Part shown: positions 20,679 through 29,577 of the stretch, piece by piece | How positions within the stretch are numbered: position 1 is the stretch's first letter | How the letters are laid out: every line of letters begins with the position of its first letter | Source: Aquamicrobium sp. | GTDB taxonomy: Bacteria > Pseudomonadota > Alphaproteobacteria > Rhizobiales > Rhizobiaceae | Assembly (NCBI GenBank): GCA_019739225.1 | Contig: JAHHDT010000005.1 | Location: 434,001 to 498,000, forward strand | Direction: 5' to 3' | DNA length: 64,000 nt | The notes under the pieces: generated by a model | What the model saw: the letters and a program-made list of their open reading frames with translations, nothing else | Told to the model about the DNA's origin: nothing | Database searches by the model: none | Position numbers and translations under genes: made by a program

Positions 20679-21596
20679 TCAGCCGAAGATGAGCGGTGTC
20701 GGGTCGGGGAAGAGGTCGTCCCATATGTCGAGAAACGCGCCTTCGCCGACACCCGGCATCATGGTGAAATCGGGGTATTTCTCGGCGCTGAGTTGCAGGT
20801 GGAGATGCGGCAGCCACCAGCCGTTTTCCTCGAAACCGCCCATCTCGCAGAAGGCGGTGCCCGCGGCGATGCGGTCGCCCGGCTTCCAGCTCTGCGCGGA
20901 CGCGAAGCTCAGATGCCCCCACAGCGACCAGAATTTCCCGTCGTCGAACCCGTGTTCAAGGACGAGTACGCCGCCATAGTCCAGCCGCACGTCGACAATG
21001 CGCGCGTCAACCACCTCACCGTCCATCGGCAGGATGAGCGGCGTGCCGGCATCGCAGAAAAGATCGAGGCCGAGATGATGGTCGCGCCGGACGGCAGGAT
21101 CGAAGACGGAGATGTAGTTGTCGGTGCTGTAGACTGTCCTGTATTCGTGCCAGGTGCCGATGCCGAGGCGCGCGCCCTCTCGCGCCATGTAGGCGTCGTA
21201 GAGGCGCTGGGCCGTCTTCCGATCCTGTGCGGCCGAGGCGGCGGCGATGTCGGAGACCGAACCGCCGAGCTCCAGGTCGACGGAAGGCATGTCGCGCACC
21301 GACGGCGCGATGATGCCGTGCCATTCCCCGGCATTGGCTGCGATCCATTGGCGCAGCGCCGCTCCGCCCGGAACCGGCTCCAGCCCGGCGCCCTGCCGCA
21401 GCAGCGCCCGCGCGACCACCGGGTCCATGCGCTCCACGCGCGCCTGCAGCGATGTTCCTTTCGTCAGTTCCGCCAGCCGGGCGAGCACGGCCTTCGCCGG
21501 CGCAGACAGGTCGATTTCGCCTGCCAGCAGCGGGCCGAGCGCGTGCAGGGACATGCCCTTTTCGCGCAGAAGGGTCTCGATTGCGTCAGGCTTCAT
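20679..21596 (-). CDS. M23-like peptidase domain protein
   Basis: 305 aa from Met at 21596, whose ATG overlaps the stop of the PaiB-like gene (TAATG); a GAAGGA ribosome binding site lies upstream. The C-terminal half has the LytM/M23 zinc-site pattern: HLGLDLF (HxxxD, about residue 190), WGHLSFA, and PHLHLQLS (HxH, about 276). In many Rhizobiales this type of domain sits within a large phosphotransferase-aminotransferase protein; here it stands alone with an unrecognised 100-residue N-terminus. No signal peptide is seen, so it may act in the cytoplasm on a small substrate rather than on the wall (inference). It is last in the peptide-uptake operon. Confidence 0.75.
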   Translation of the reverse strand: MKPDAIETLLREKGMSLHALGPLLAGEIDLSAPAKAVLARLAELTKGTSLQARVERMDPVVARALLRQGAGLEPVPGGAALRQWIAANAGEWHGIIAPSVRDMPSVDLELGGSVSDIAAASAAQDRKTAQRLYDAYMAREGARLGIGTWHEYRTVYSTDNYISVFDPAVRRDHHLGLDLFCDAGTPLILPMDGEVVDARIVDVRLDYGGVLVLEHGFDDGKFWSLWGHLSFASAQSWKPGDRIAAGTAFCEMGGFEENGWWLPHLHLQLSAEKYPDFTMMPGVGEGAFLDIWDDLFPDPTPLIFG

Positions 21597-22222
21597 TACT
21601 CGTTTTCCTTCGGGCGGTAGCACGCCATCCTGTCGGCCAGATCGTTCCGGCCCGCTTCGCGCAGCCGCGCCTCGGCGGCCAGCATGTCGCGGGCGCGCTC
21701 GTCCTGGCCGAGCTTGAAGCGCACCTCGCTGCGTTCGATGGGCAGTTCGTAGCCGACGATGTGGGGCAGGCGCCGCTCCAGCCCGCCCGGCCCGAGCTCG
21801 CCCATCGACCACGCATCCTGCCGCCCACGCTCCATATGGGTGACGAGCTGGCTGAGATGGCGCGCGGTGGCGGCTTCCGGGATGATTTCGGGCCGGCCGT
21901 GGAAATGCGCGACCATGAAGTTCCAGGTCGGCGCGCTGTCCCGCCGGGGTGCTGCCGGATACCAGGACGACGAGATATAGCTGCCGCCGTCCATCAGGAT
22001 GGCGACGCTGGGCAGGCCCTGACGCAGGAAGCGCACATGGTCGTTGGCGAGCGCCACGTGCGAGACGAGCCGGTTGCGCGCGCGGTCGGCCATGAAGACC
22101 GGGTGCGAGATGGCGACGCCTTCGTCGTGGGCGGTCACCAGCGTGCCGAGCACGACGCGGTCGACGAGGTCGAACAGTTCAGCCGGATCGTGCGGCTGGA
22201 AATAGGGTTTCGTGTAGAGCAT
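21596..22222 (-). CDS. FMN-binding PaiB-like protein
   Basis: 208 aa from Met at 22222 (MLYTKPYFQPHDPAELFDLV). It matches the PaiB family of FMN-binding split-barrel proteins, sometimes called negative transcriptional regulators: SHPVFMADR, GSYISSSWYP and WNFMVAHFHGRPEIIPE are typical blocks. The true role is unclear; related split-barrel proteins bind flavin. It lies five bases after the amidase stop and overlaps the M23-like gene, so it is co-translated with them. Confidence 0.85.
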   Translation of the reverse strand: MLYTKPYFQPHDPAELFDLVDRVVLGTLVTAHDEGVAISHPVFMADRARNRLVSHVALANDHVRFLRQGLPSVAILMDGGSYISSSWYPAAPRRDSAPTWNFMVAHFHGRPEIIPEAATARHLSQLVTHMERGRQDAWSMGELGPGGLERRLPHIVGYELPIERSEVRFKLGQDERARDMLAAEARLREAGRNDLADRMACYRPKENE

Positions 22223-22227
22223 CGGTC

Positions 22228-23668
22228 TTACGCGTGAATGGGGGGACGGCGGCCGGCCCACGGCCAGTTGCGTTCGATCTCGCCGGCAAGGGCGAACAGC
22301 AGGCCCTCGCCGCCGAGCGGGCCCATGAACTGAATGCCGATGGGCAGGCCGTCCGCGCTGTGCGCCATCGGCACGCTCATGGCCGGTATGCCGGCAGCAT
22401 TGGCGGGGTGGGTGAAGGCGGTGACGTCCATCAGCCTGTCGACGAAGCCGCGCCAGTCGGCGCTGCGCACGTCGAGCGTGCCGAGCGGCAAAGGCAGGTT
22501 CGGCATCACCGGCGCCATGATGACGTCGACCTCGGCGAACAGCCGGCCGAAAGCGCGGGCCGTCGCGTTGGCCGTGTTTCGGGCGCGCAGCGCCTCGGTC
22601 GCGGCAAGCTCCCTTCCGAACGCTGCGAGCCCGAGATTGACGGGCTCGAAATTGTCGTCGTCGGCGGGCTTGCCGAAGGCGGTCGCGACGTCGTCCACCT
22701 CGATAGCGGTGTAGGTCGCGATCAGCGTCGTCAGCGCCTTTTTCAGTGCGCTGGCGTCGTGGGCGAATGCGATGGGCACGATCGTGTGACCGAGGCCCCG
22801 CAGCCGATCGGCCGCTTCATCCGAGCGCTTTCGCGATCTCCGGTTCCGGCTGCATTTGCAGGCCCGATTGCGCGACGAGCCCGATGCGGAGACTGCGCGG
22901 CCTGTTTGCCGCGGCGGCCAGATAGGAGCCTTCCTTGGCGGGCGCGGCATAGAGCGCACCCGGCTCCGGTGCATCGGTCAGATCGAGGAGGAGCGCCGAG
23001 TCACGCACGCTGCGGGTCAGCGCATGGTGGCTGACGAGGCCGCCCCAGTTCTCGGTCGAAACCGGACCGCAGGGCACGCGGCCGCGCGACGGCCGGAAGC
23101 CGAACAGCCCGGCACAGGACGCCGGTATCCTGATCGAGCCCGCGCCGTCATTGGCATAGGCCGTGGGCACCATGCCGGCGGCGACGGCGGCCGCCGCCCC
23201 GCCGGACGAGCCGCCGATGCTGCGCTGCGTGTTCCACGGGTTGAGCGCCGGCCGGTGCAGGGTGGATTCGGTTGCGACGTTGCAGGAAAATTCCGGCAGG
23301 TTGGACTTGCCGATGACCACGACCGGCCCGGCCGCGCGGTAACGGCTAACGATCTCGTGGTCGCTGTCGGAGACATTGCCGGCAGCCGCCCGGCAGCCGA
23401 ACGACATTGGCGCGCCGGCATAGGACGGGCAGTCGTCCTTCAGCAGGGTCGGGACGCCGCGCAGCGGTGCATCCTGCGGCAGGCGGCTTAGCTGCTCGCG
23501 CGCCTCGTCCTCCATGCGCAGGATGACGGCATTGAGGCGGGGATTGGCCCGGTCGATCGCAGCGAAGGCCTCGCCGACGGCTTCGTCCGGGCTCAGCACC
23601 CCCGCCCGAATGGCTTCGGAAAGGCCGATTGCGTCGCTTGTTGCATAGTCGAATTCGGAAGCACGCAT
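22228..23668 (-). pseudogene. Amidase-signature hydrolase with one-base frameshift
   Basis: About 479 aa if restored. The Ser-cisSer-Lys triad is present: PTLLKDDCPSYAG (Lys), QRSIGGSSGGAAAAVA (cis-Ser) and DGAGSIRIPASCAGLFGFRP (nucleophile Ser). The first frame ends with ...PEIAKALG then TGA near 22820; the second continues (D)EAADRLRGLGHTIVPIAF to the end. Dropping one G at about 22821 gives AKALDEAADRLRGLG. The family cleaves amides such as aryl and peptide amides. Lying between a peptide-binding protein and a PaiB-like gene, it probably hydrolyses the imported amide. Confidence 0.85.
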
Positions 23669-23688
23669 ATCGGCCAGTCCTTCGCAGT

Positions 23689-25248
23689 CTACTCGGCGTC
23701 CTTGGTCACCGCCCAGAAGCGGTGGGAGCCGCCGAGCCAGCCGGAATAGCCCTTCACGGACGACGACAGCGCGGTGACGTTAGACAGGTTGAACAGGCCG
23801 AGGATCGGCACCTGCTTGCCCATCTCGCGGTTCATCTCGGAGAAGACCGCCTTGCGTTCTGCCGGCTCCTGCAGGGTCTGAACCTTTTCGAGCAGCTCCT
23901 CCGCCTTCGGATCGTCCCACATGCGGGTGGGCTCGACCGACTTGTCGCCGATGAAGGACTGGAAGCTCAGGAGCGGATCGAGACGGGCCGAGTAGGCGAA
24001 GACGGCCAGTTCGTAATTGCCGGCGCGGTACTGCTCGAGCTGCGTCGCCCAGTCGCGCACGTCGAGATTGACGTTGATGCCGGCCGAAGAGAGCATCGCC
24101 TGCACGATCGTCGCGACCTGCACGCGGTTCTGGCGATTGGCGACGAGGATGGAGAGCGGTTCGCCATTGTAGCCGGCTTCGGCCGCCAGAGCGCGCGCCT
24201 TTTCCACGTCGTAGGCCGGCCAGGCGGCGGAGGAGTCGTCGTAATAATAGGTGCCTTCGGCGATGACTGACGGGTTCGGGCGGTAGAAATCGCCGCCGAG
24301 CGCTTCGGAAAGCTGGTTCAGGTCGATGGCGTGCGCGATCGCCTGGCGCATGCGGACGTCTTCCAGCGCAGGCGCGGCAGTCTGGATCTGCAACGTCATG
24401 ATCGCCGGCGTCGGCTGGATGTCGACGGTGATGTCGCGGGCGCGCAGCGTCTCGACCAGCGTCGGCTCGACCTCGTCGATGACGTCGATCTCGCCGGACT
24501 GCAGGCCGTTGGCGCGCGTGCTGGCATCGGGCACCGTCATGAAGCGGATGCGCTCGACGCTCGCCTGCTTGTTGCCGACATTGCCGTCGGGCTCGCCCGG
24601 CAGCGCGGCATAGTCGTCGAAGCGGACGATATCGAGGTAGCGGCCGCTTTCCAGCGTATCGAAGCTGTAGGGGCCGGTGCCGACCGGTTTGACGAATGCG
24701 CCGCTCCCGTCGACCGAGGAGGGGCTGAGGATCCAGGGCGTGCACTGCACGGTCGCCATGGTGATGAGGAAGTTGGAGGTCGGCTCGGCGAAGGTGAAGC
24801 GAACGGTCGTGTCGTCAACCGCCTCGACCGTCTCCAGCTTCGGACCGATGCCGCCATTGTAGCGGGCCGCACACTGGAAGGCCGTTTCGGGATCCAGATA
24901 GCGTTCGAAGTTCCAGACCACGTCCTGCGCCGTCAGCGTCTTGCCGTCGTGGAATGGTACGCCCTCGCGCAGGCGGAAATCGTAGACCTTGCCGCCCTCG
25001 CTGACCGACCATTCCTCTGCCAGCATCGGCTTGATGGACAGATCGTCGGAAAAGCCGACGAGGCCCTCGACAACGTGCAGCATCACCATGTCCGAATTGG
25101 CGTCGCGGTTGACGCCCGGATTGGTGCTGGCGATGTCGGAGTGGATCGCCACGCGCAGCGTGTTCGCACCTTGCGCGGCCAGCGGCGCAGTCGAGACCAG
25201 AAGGCTCGCGGCGAGCGATGTCAGGAAGGATATTCCGAAAGGTTTCAT
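23689..25248 (-). CDS. Peptide/nickel-type ABC solute-binding protein (family 5)
   Basis: 519 aa from Met at 25248 (MKPFGISFLTSLAASLLVST, a signal peptide). Family 5 features: NTLRVAIHSDIASTNPGVN at the mature N-terminus, YDFRLREGVPFHDGKTLTAQ (about residue 100), VKPVGTGPYSF, and the C-terminal SFQSFIGDKS ... NREMGKQVPILGLF. It captures peptides or peptide-like compounds in the periplasm for the DppBCDF-type transporter encoded upstream. The frame is open further upstream but without homology. Unusually, it is not first in its operon and follows a hydrolase gene. Confidence 0.92.
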   Translation of the reverse strand: MKPFGISFLTSLAASLLVSTAPLAAQGANTLRVAIHSDIASTNPGVNRDANSDMVMLHVVEGLVGFSDDLSIKPMLAEEWSVSEGGKVYDFRLREGVPFHDGKTLTAQDVVWNFERYLDPETAFQCAARYNGGIGPKLETVEAVDDTTVRFTFAEPTSNFLITMATVQCTPWILSPSSVDGSGAFVKPVGTGPYSFDTLESGRYLDIVRFDDYAALPGEPDGNVGNKQASVERIRFMTVPDASTRANGLQSGEIDVIDEVEPTLVETLRARDITVDIQPTPAIMTLQIQTAAPALEDVRMRQAIAHAIDLNQLSEALGGDFYRPNPSVIAEGTYYYDDSSAAWPAYDVEKARALAAEAGYNGEPLSILVANRQNRVQVATIVQAMLSSAGINVNLDVRDWATQLEQYRAGNYELAVFAYSARLDPLLSFQSFIGDKSVEPTRMWDDPKAEELLEKVQTLQEPAERKAVFSEMNREMGKQVPILGLFNLSNVTALSSSVKGYSGWLGGSHRFWAVTKDAE

Positions 25249-25280
25249 GCTCAGGCTCCCATTGTTTGTGATTGCGCCAC

Positions 25281-26150
25281 TCAGCGGGCTGCGGTGACGA
25301 TGCTGGTGAAGAAGTCTTCGGCCGGATCGACCATCTCGAACGGCGAGTGCGCGATGCCCGGAACGATGTCGCGGCGCACGGCGATGCCATGGGCCTCGAA
25401 GGAATCGGCAAGTGCGGCGATGCGTTCCAGACGGTTGGCGCCCTGAAGGTCGGCACCATCCATCCACAATTTGCTGTCGCGCGGGATGGTGATTTCCCAG
25501 GTTGCGTCGTCGGCGCCGCCGATCAGCGTCTGGACCTTGACCCTGCGCATCGCCTCAAGGTCGATCTCGATGCCGAAGCGGGCTTTCAGGTCGCGCACGC
25601 CGACCCACCAGTCGTAGTCCTGGTTGAGCAGCGTCACCACGCCCGGCGCGCCGATGGCGACGGCGCGCAGCCGCTGCGGATGCAGCATGAAGAAGCGCTG
25701 GCAGAACTGGCCGCCGCCGGAATAGCCGTACATCATGAAGCCGCCGTCGCGGATGCGGTACTTGGCGCAGACCTCGTCGACCATCGACAGAAGCACGAGG
25801 TCGTAGCGGATGCCGTGGAACTCGATGCGCTTGTAGTTGGCGAGTTCGCCGGGCTCTACGATGCCGACGGGAAACAGCGGCGCCAGGATGATGCAGCCGT
25901 GCTTTTCGGCGAAGTCTGCGAAGCGGTCGCGATACTGCGCGGCCGTGCGGCCGGTGCCGTGGACGATGACGGCGAGGTCGTACTGCTTGCCGTCGGTCTC
26001 GCTGTAGTCCTGCGGGACATAGAGGCAGTAGCTGAAGCGCTGGTCGTACTGGCTCGCAAAGAACGGGGTCGGGCCGAAATCGTAGAAGCTGAGATTGATG
26101 CCGTGGCCCTCGCGCTTCGGCGGTTTCGGCGTGACGGTGGCGTTCGACAT
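25281..26150 (-). CDS. Alpha/beta hydrolase
   Basis: 289 aa from the ATG at 26150, which has AAGGAG 8 bp upstream. The nucleophile elbow is GYSGGG (about residue 129), preceded by the oxyanion region VIVHGTGRTAAQYRDRF and followed by acid GGADD (about 215) and the catalytic His in PGIAHSPF (about 268). It resembles esterase/depolymerase-type hydrolases. It has no signal peptide, so it probably hydrolyses an ester or amide of the imported substrate in the cytoplasm. It lies between the DppF-like gene (13 bp) and the binding-protein gene (32 bp). Confidence 0.85.
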   Translation of the reverse strand: MSNATVTPKPPKREGHGINLSFYDFGPTPFFASQYDQRFSYCLYVPQDYSETDGKQYDLAVIVHGTGRTAAQYRDRFADFAEKHGCIILAPLFPVGIVEPGELANYKRIEFHGIRYDLVLLSMVDEVCAKYRIRDGGFMMYGYSGGGQFCQRFFMLHPQRLRAVAIGAPGVVTLLNQDYDWWVGVRDLKARFGIEIDLEAMRRVKVQTLIGGADDATWEITIPRDSKLWMDGADLQGANRLERIAALADSFEAHGIAVRRDIVPGIAHSPFEMVDPAEDFFTSIVTAAR

Positions 26151-26163
26151 GGATCGATCTCCT

Positions 26164-27018
26164 TCAGGTGGCATCGGCGGCGGCTGGTTCGTTGCGCCAG
26201 CGTAATTCGACGCCGCCGGCTGGCGTGGTCTCGAGGATCGGGATCGCGTTGAGCAGCCGGCGCGTATAGGCGTGGCGCGGCGTGTCGAGAATGGCGTCGC
26301 GCGTGCCTTCCTCGACGATGCGCCCCTCATGCATGACTATGACGCGGTCGGCGATCTGCTCGACGACGGCGAGGTCGTGGGTGATGAAGAGGCAGGCGAA
26401 ACCGAACTTCGATTGCAGGTCGGCCAAGAGCCGCAGCACCTGCGCGCGGACAGTGACATCCAGTGCAGAGACCGCCTCGTCGGCGATGACGAAGGATGGC
26501 CGGCGGATGAGTGCGCGCGCGATCGCCACGCGCTGGCGCTGGCCGCCGGAAAGTTCGTGCGGGAAGCGTCTGGCGAAGGACGGGTCCAGCGCCACGTTGG
26601 TCAATGCCTCCTCGACGCGGCGCGCGTAATGCGAGGCCGGCACGTCGGGCAGCGCGCGCAGCCCCTCGGCCACCAGCGCGCCGACCTTCATGCGCGGATC
26701 GAGCGACGAGAACGGGTCCTGGAAGACCATCTGGCAGTTGCGGCGGTAATCGGCATAGTCGGGCGCGCCGGGCTCAATGCCGTGGCCGTTGAAGAGTACC
26801 CGTCCGCCCTGATGCCGCGTCAGGCCGGCGATCACGCGCGCCAGCGTTGTCTTGCCGGATCCTGAACCGCCGACCACCGCGAGCACCTCGCCCGGGCGGA
26901 TTTCCAGATTGACGTCGCGCACAGCATGCTTGACGCCGCGCCGGCCGAACAGCCCGGCCCGAACCGGGAAATCGACCTTGAGATTTTCGACCGAGACGAT
27001 CGGCGCGTTCTCCGGCAT
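26164..27018 (-). CDS. Oligopeptide ABC transporter ATP-binding protein (DppF/OppF-like)
   Basis: About 284 aa from Met at 27018; the frame is open through a GTG at 27039 and beyond. Walker A GGSGSGKTT, signature LSGGQRQR, Walker B FVIADEAVSALD and the family-specific QMVFQDPFSSLDPRMKV are present. The upstream sequence in this frame (KLLVSLPVRAPARAMPENAP) looks like the tail of the DppD partner, so the two ATPases may originally have formed one two-domain protein interrupted by a one-base frameshift near 27064. Confidence 0.9.
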   Translation of the reverse strand: MPENAPIVSVENLKVDFPVRAGLFGRRGVKHAVRDVNLEIRPGEVLAVVGGSGSGKTTLARVIAGLTRHQGGRVLFNGHGIEPGAPDYADYRRNCQMVFQDPFSSLDPRMKVGALVAEGLRALPDVPASHYARRVEEALTNVALDPSFARRFPHELSGGQRQRVAIARALIRRPSFVIADEAVSALDVTVRAQVLRLLADLQSKFGFACLFITHDLAVVEQIADRVIVMHEGRIVEEGTRDAILDTPRHAYTRRLLNAIPILETTPAGGVELRWRNEPAAADAT

Positions 27019-27058
27019 CGCGCGGGCCGGCGCGCGCACCGGCAGCGATACGAGCAGC

Positions 27059-27814
27059 TTACGGCGTGTAGCCGTGCTTCGGCGCGACCAGCAGCTCCGC
27101 TGTCCTGCCTTCCTCGACGATCTCGCCCGTCTGCATGACGAGGATGCGGTCGCTGTAGCGGGCGACCATCGGAAGGTCGTGGCTGATGAGGATGACGGCC
27201 GTGCCGTGCTCGCGCGTCAGGCCGACAAGCAGGTCCATGACGTCGCGCTGCGTGACGGCGTCAAGCGCGGTGGTCGGTTCATCCGCCACCAGCAGCGCCG
27301 GTCGCATCAGCATGGCACTGGCGATCATGATGCGCTGGCGCATGCCGCCGGAGAACTCGTGCGGGTAGGCGGCCAGCGCGCGCTCGCCGTCGGCGATGCC
27401 GACCCGCCCGAGCATGTCGAGGATGCGGGCCTTGCGCTCCCTGCGGCCGATGCCGCCGTGCAGGGCCAGCCCTTCCTCGAGCTGCTGGCCGATGCGCATC
27501 GACGGGTTGAGCGACGTCATAGGCTCCTGGAAGACCATAGTCACGCCGCTGCCGCGCATTGCCCGCAGACCGGCATCGTCGAGCGCGCCCAGCGAGCGGC
27601 CCTTGAAGCGGATGTCGCCGGAGACGAGGCCGACTGGCGCGGGCGACAGTCCGAGGATCGCGCGGCCGAGCATGGTCTTGCCGGAACCCGACTCGCCGAC
27701 GATGCCGACGATCTCGCCCGGTGCGATCGACAGGCTCGCATCCTTCACGATCGTTGGGCCTGCCCGTCCGATGCCGAGCGTGACGTTGCTGACTTCGAGG
27801 AGTGGCTGGGTCAC
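27059..27814 (-). CDS. Oligopeptide ABC transporter ATP-binding protein (DppD/OppD-like), probably frameshifted at the end
   Basis: 251 aa to the TAA at 27059. Walker A GESGSGKT, FQEPMTSLNPSMRIG, signature FSGGMRQR and Walker B LLVADEPTTALD are intact. The protein stops at HGYTP, exactly where DppD proteins continue with a HPYTR-type segment and more. Removing one C near 27064 gives HGYTRKLLVSLPVRAP and joins directly into the DppF-like frame. Two-domain DppD-DppF fusions are common in Rhizobiales, so this is probably one gene of about 550 codons carrying a single indel. Confidence 0.88.
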   Translation of the reverse strand: MTQPLLEVSNVTLGIGRAGPTIVKDASLSIAPGEIVGIVGESGSGKTMLGRAILGLSPAPVGLVSGDIRFKGRSLGALDDAGLRAMRGSGVTMVFQEPMTSLNPSMRIGQQLEEGLALHGGIGRRERKARILDMLGRVGIADGERALAAYPHEFSGGMRQRIMIASAMLMRPALLVADEPTTALDAVTQRDVMDLLVGLTREHGTAVILISHDLPMVARYSDRILVMQTGEIVEEGRTAELLVAPKHGYTP

Positions 27815-28632
27815 AGGACGCGCCTCCTCATGCGGGGGTCGAGCCGGTCACGCAGCGCGTCGCCCAGAAGATTGATGCCGAGAAGAGCCATGGAGATGGT
27901 GAGGCCGGGGAAGGTCACCAGCCAGACGGCCTGGTCGAGAAAGGCGCGGCTGCCGGCCAGCATGTTGCCCCAGGTCGGCGCTGGCGGCGCAACGCCCAGG
28001 CCAAGGAAGCTGAGCGCGCTTTCAGCCAGCAGCGCCCAGCCGCACATCGACGTTGCGAGCACGGTCAGCGGCGCGATGCAGTTGGGCAGGATATGGCGGC
28101 GCATCGTGTAACCGAGGGAGTTGCCCATGACATGCGAGGCTTCGACGAATTCGCGCTCGCGCAGACTGAGCACGGTGCCGCGCACCACGCGCACCACGGA
28201 GGACATGTAGACGAGGCCCAGCGCCAGGATGATGCCGGTTTCGTTGGCGCCGAGCACGGCGAGCAGGCCGAGCGCGAAAAGCAGGCCCGGAAAGGCGAGC
28301 AGCACGTCGTTGAGCGACATGATGATGCGGTCGGACCAGCCGCGCAGAAAGCCGCTGACGATGCCGATCGCCGTGCCCGCCGAGATCGCGAGCGTCACCG
28401 TCAGCACCGAGATCTTCACGCTTGCGGCGGCACCGGTCATCAACCGGCTGAGCTGGTCGCGGCCGAACTCGTCGGTGCCGAGCCAGTGGCTCCAGCTCGG
28501 CGGCGCGAGGCGGGCGGTGAAGTTCATGGCGACCGGGTCGTAAGGCGTCCAGACCACGCCCATCACCGCCATGACGACGATGATGCCCGTGAGTGCGAGC
28601 CCGATGACGAGGTTCGGCGGATAGGTTCTCAT
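27811..28632 (-). CDS. Peptide ABC transporter permease (DppC-like)
   Basis: 273 aa from Met at 28632, six membrane segments. The N-terminal HWLGTDEFGRDQLSRLMTGA is diagnostic for DppC/OppC subunits, and the EAA loop is REFVEASHVMGNSLGYTMRR (about residues 160-179). It overlaps the dppD-like start by 4 bp and the dppB-like stop by 4 bp. Confidence 0.94.
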   Translation of the reverse strand: MRTYPPNLVIGLALTGIIVVMAVMGVVWTPYDPVAMNFTARLAPPSWSHWLGTDEFGRDQLSRLMTGAAASVKISVLTVTLAISAGTAIGIVSGFLRGWSDRIIMSLNDVLLAFPGLLFALGLLAVLGANETGIILALGLVYMSSVVRVVRGTVLSLREREFVEASHVMGNSLGYTMRRHILPNCIAPLTVLATSMCGWALLAESALSFLGLGVAPPAPTWGNMLAGSRAFLDQAVWLVTFPGLTISMALLGINLLGDALRDRLDPRMRRRVL

Positions 28633-29575
28633 TGCGCCGTCACCCGCGGGTCGAAGATCGGATAGAGCAAGTCGACGACGAGGTTCACCAGCACGTAGAT
28701 GCCGGCGATGAACAGCAGGCAGCCCTGGATGACGGGGTAGTCGCGGGCAAAGATCGCGTCGACCAGCAGCCGGCCGAGGCCGGGGATCGTGAACACGGTC
28801 TCGATGATGGCGACGCCGGCCAGAAGATTGCCGAGGATGAGGCCGAGCAGCGTCCATGTCGGGCCAAAGGCGTTGCGGAAGGCATGGCGCCACATCACCG
28901 CGTACTCTCGGGCAGCCCCTTGGCGCGAGCATGGGTGATGTAGTCGAGGCCGAGGACTTCCAGCGTGGAGGCGCGCGCCATGCGCAGGATCACGCCGACC
29001 TCGTGCAGGAAGAGCGTGAAGATCGGCAGGACGAGGTAGAGGGCGGCGCCGCGAACGCTTTCCGAGAAGCTGACATAGCCGACGATCGGCAGCCATCCGA
29101 GCTTCAGCCCGAAGAGCAGCAGCATCAGCATTCCCATCCAGAAGGTGGGGATCGACATCAGCAGCGTCGCAGATGTGACGAGGGCGATGTCGCTGGTCTT
29201 GTTCTGCCGCCATGCCGCCAGCATGCCCATCGGCACGGCCACAAGCGTGGAAAGGATCACGGCAGGCACCACCACCTGCAGGCTGATAAGGAAGCGCGAT
29301 ATGATAGTCTGCAGCACTGGCTGGCCGGTGGCGATGGATGTGCCCATGTCGCCCTGCAGCAGCAGGCCTGCCCAGATCACGAATTGCTCCGGCAGGCTGC
29401 GGTCGAGCCCGAGCCGCTCGCGCAGCGCGGCCAACGCGGCCGCATCGCCGACATCGCCCAGCATCAGGGATGCCGGATCGCCGGGAATGATGCGCACCAG
29501 AATGAACACCGTCACGCCGACCATGATCAGCGTCGGGATCGCCATCGCTATGCGGCCTATGGCGAAGCGCAGCAC
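28629..29575 (-). pseudogene. Peptide ABC transporter permease (DppB-like) with one-base frameshift
   Basis: About 315 aa from a GTG at 29575 (VLRFAIGRIAMAIPTLIMVG). Typical DppB features: FILVRIIPGDPASLMLG and GLDRSLPEQFVIWAGLLLQG near the N-terminus, and an EAA loop STLEVLGLDYITHARAKGLP. The frame ends ...KGLPESTR then TGA near 28899 and the other frame continues YAVMWRHAFRNAFGPTWTLL to FDPRVTAQ. One missing base near 28907 would explain it (KGLPE(S/R)YAVMWRHAF). Everything else looks intact. Confidence 0.85.
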
Positions 29576-29577
29576 CG

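Noticed and set aside
27059-27064. Natural short DppD ending at HGYTP
   Set aside because: The continuation KLLVSLPVRAP in the next frame is coding-like, so a frameshift within a DppD-DppF fusion is more likely than a genuine end.
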